This document shows positions 62,921 through 64,000 of a DNA stretch of 64,000 bases, piece after piece. The stretch covers positions 706,719 to 770,718 of the forward strand of contig NZ_AZFT01000053.1 of the NCBI RefSeq assembly GCF_001434405.1, read 5' to 3'. The notes under the pieces are model-generated. The model did no database searches, was not told where the DNA came from, and saw nothing but the letters and a program-made list of their open reading frames with translations. The position numbers were made by a program, and so were the translations under genes. This DNA comes from Ligilactobacillus apodemi DSM 16634 = JCM 16172 (lineage in GTDB: Bacteria; Bacillota; Bacilli; Lactobacillales; Lactobacillaceae). Position 1 is the stretch's first letter, and each line of letters starts with the position of its first letter.

Positions 62921-63574
62921 TTAGGAATAATAGTCACTAAATTTCTTACCGACTTCACGCTCGTAAAATTTATCTATCAATTCACTTATTGAAGTCAACA
63001 AAGGATCTTTTTTATTGTTAAGTTCATTTTTTGCCAAGTATACAGCTAATGAAATTAATAAATCTAAATAACTAGATAAAAGATATGAGGAGAAATTATT
63101 TTCGACATTTTTTTCTAATAATGTATCAAAATTATCTTTTGCATACGATTTAATAGGATCGTCTATATTATCAAAAAACGTCATAGCTTTTTTAATTAAG
63201 ACTAGTTTTTCTATGTCACGCTCATGACTCTTATTAGTTAGCTCAGAGGCATCTATAAAAGGCATACTATTTTCAGCTAATAAAAGCTTTTTTGCGTTCT
63301 TCGGACCGCCTAGAATTTCTATAATACGATCATTATTTTTAAGTAAGTATTCAAATATATCCTCTTTACTAAAGCTTTTATACTTGCTAAGCCCTTGTAA
63401 ATAACTTACAGATACACCAAAATAATCAGCCAGCTTTTGCCAAGTTTCTATTTTGGGGTTTCTATCACCTTTTTCGTAAAAGCTTAATGACTGTTGACTT
63501 ATACCAGTTTCTTCAGCGAGTTTTCTTTGACTCAAGCCTTTTTCAAGTCGTAATTCTTTTATTCTATTACTCAT
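62921..63574 (-). CDS. CI-like repressor of the second element
   Basis: 217 residues from the ATG at 63,574 (GGGAGGGTG upstream; the frame opens at 63,595). N-terminal XRE helix-turn-helix (RIKELRLEKGLSQRKLAEET ... YFGVSVSYLQGLS). The C-terminal part is helical without a LexA-type peptidase. It should bind the three operators at 63,621-63,689. Confidence 0.85.
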   Translation of the reverse strand: MSNRIKELRLEKGLSQRKLAEETGISQQSLSFYEKGDRNPKIETWQKLADYFGVSVSYLQGLSKYKSFSKEDIFEYLLKNNDRIIEILGGPKNAKKLLLAENSMPFIDASELTNKSHERDIEKLVLIKKAMTFFDNIDDPIKSYAKDNFDTLLEKNVENNFSSYLLSSYLDLLISLAVYLAKNELNNKKDPLLTSISELIDKFYEREVGKKFSDYYS

Positions 63575-63620
63575 TTTCACCCTCCCTTTAAGCATATTCT
63601 ATCAAATAAGTAAAAAAAAT

Positions 63621-63689
63621 ACTACAAATGTTGTTGACATAATAAAAAGGTTTATAATATACTACAAATGTTGTTACTACAAAAGTTGT
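63621..63689. promoter_or_regulatory. Switch region of the second element: three operators and a rightward promoter
   Basis: ACTACAAATGTTGT occurs at 63,621-63,634 and 63,661-63,674, and ACTACAAAAGTTGT at 63,676-63,689; each is a near-palindrome ACAA-N3-TTGT. A rightward promoter TTGACA (63,634-63,639) with TATACT (63,658-63,663), 18-bp spacer, lies among them. The repressor would block it by binding sites 1 and 2. Confidence 0.75.
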
Positions 63690-63708
63690 CAAAAAGGAGA
63701 TTGAGAAT

Positions 63709-63900
63709 ATGCAAAACAATCACACAACCGAATTTTTAAACTACAAGAAAGCTATGGAAATGCTAGGAGTCAAGACTTACAAAGCCTTAAACTACTACAT
63801 TGACCAAGGTTTACCGGTGTACGTAGTTGGAAAGTCCAAGCGTATCAAACGTAGCGACATCATCGAATTTATGGAGGCACACAAGCAAGTTAGTAAATAG
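63709..63900 (+). CDS. Excisionase/AlpA-like HTH protein
   Basis: 63 residues: LNYKKAMEMLGVKTYKALNY, YIDQGLPVYVVGKSKRIKRSDIIEFM (read as a winged helix), the HTH_17 pattern shared by excisionases and AlpA regulators. First gene rightward from the switch, preceded by AAAAAGGAG. In phage-inducible islands this place holds the excision or replication activator. Confidence 0.75.
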   Translation: MQNNHTTEFLNYKKAMEMLGVKTYKALNYYIDQGLPVYVVGKSKRIKRSDIIEFMEAHKQVSK

Positions 63901-63915
63901 AAAGGAGCGGACACC

Positions 63916-64000
63916 ATGGAAAAGACAAAGCTGGAGAACTGGAACGGGTTTGAAATTCGTTTCGTATCTGTAAAAGACGAGTGGCACGCAGTACTAAAAG
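63916..64000 (+). CDS. Antirepressor of the Bro-N type, 5' end only
   Basis: Starts ATG at 63,916 with AAAGGAG upstream and reads MEKTKLENWNGFEIRFV then VKDEWHAVLK before the edge of the window. NGFEIRF...WHAVLKD is the beginning of Bro-N antirepressors. Incomplete. Confidence 0.6.
   Translation, partial: MEKTKLENWNGFEIRFVSVKDEWHAVLK

Overview
The window looks like the chromosome of a Lactobacillaceae species. A Ligilactobacillus of the animalis/murinus type is my best guess, from AT-rich low-GC Firmicutes coding, strong Shine-Dalgarno sites, the hrcA-grpE-dnaK-dnaJ order, the rplU-prp-rpmA operon with an N-terminally extended L27, and a pyogenes-like type II-A Cas9 of 1316 residues. The species is inference; the family-level call is firmer.

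Layout. (1) Positions 1-20,890 are the replication, immunity and integration part of a temperate siphophage whose late genes lie off the left edge. Leftward genes (12,587 down to 1) carry a Cro-like regulator, antirepressor, Gp157, an ATP-binding recombination protein, DUF669, an HNH nuclease, a replication initiator with repeat-bearing origin, a DnaB helicase and many small accessory genes. A switch region with five TACC/GGTA operators separates them from a rightward cI and ImmA-type protease. Between ImmA and the integrase lies a 6-kb accessory island: a ParA-like three-gene unit, a two-gene DUF1828/DUF1829 unit, a possible free-standing small RNA, a lipoprotein, an unknown gene, and an Abi_2 (HEPN) gene preceded by a highly structured RNA. 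Four of these units start with the same ~28-bp leader motif. The integrase abuts tRNA-Arg(UCU), the presumed attachment gene.

(2) Positions 21,180-44,133 are core genes, all leftward: hrcA-grpE-dnaK-dnaJ with two CIRCE operators; ribF, truB, rbfA, infB, ylxQ, ylxR, nusA, rimP; then polC, proS, rseP, cdsA, uppS, frr, pyrH. A rightward cell-wall amidase follows (44,332-45,207).

(3) Positions 45,200-56,200 form the defence locus. A decayed lipase cassette lies between two ~130-bp direct repeats. A small CRISPR array with its own leader and a ruined csn2 comes next, then rpmA-prp-rplU, then the main CRISPR array, csn2, cas2, cas1, cas9 and a divergent tracrRNA. The two arrays and their 42-bp identical leader block look like a duplication that now straddles a ribosomal-protein operon.

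(4) lepA and an uncharacterised three-gene operon (58,522-60,876) follow. (5) From about 61,300 to the right edge is the start of a second mobile element: integrase, CI-like repressor, excisionase-like gene and the start of an antirepressor.

The most unusual items are the Abi_2 gene with its switch-like leader RNA, the repeated accessory-gene leader motif, the duplicated CRISPR leader/array/csn2 block, and the small RNA at 17,037-17,124.
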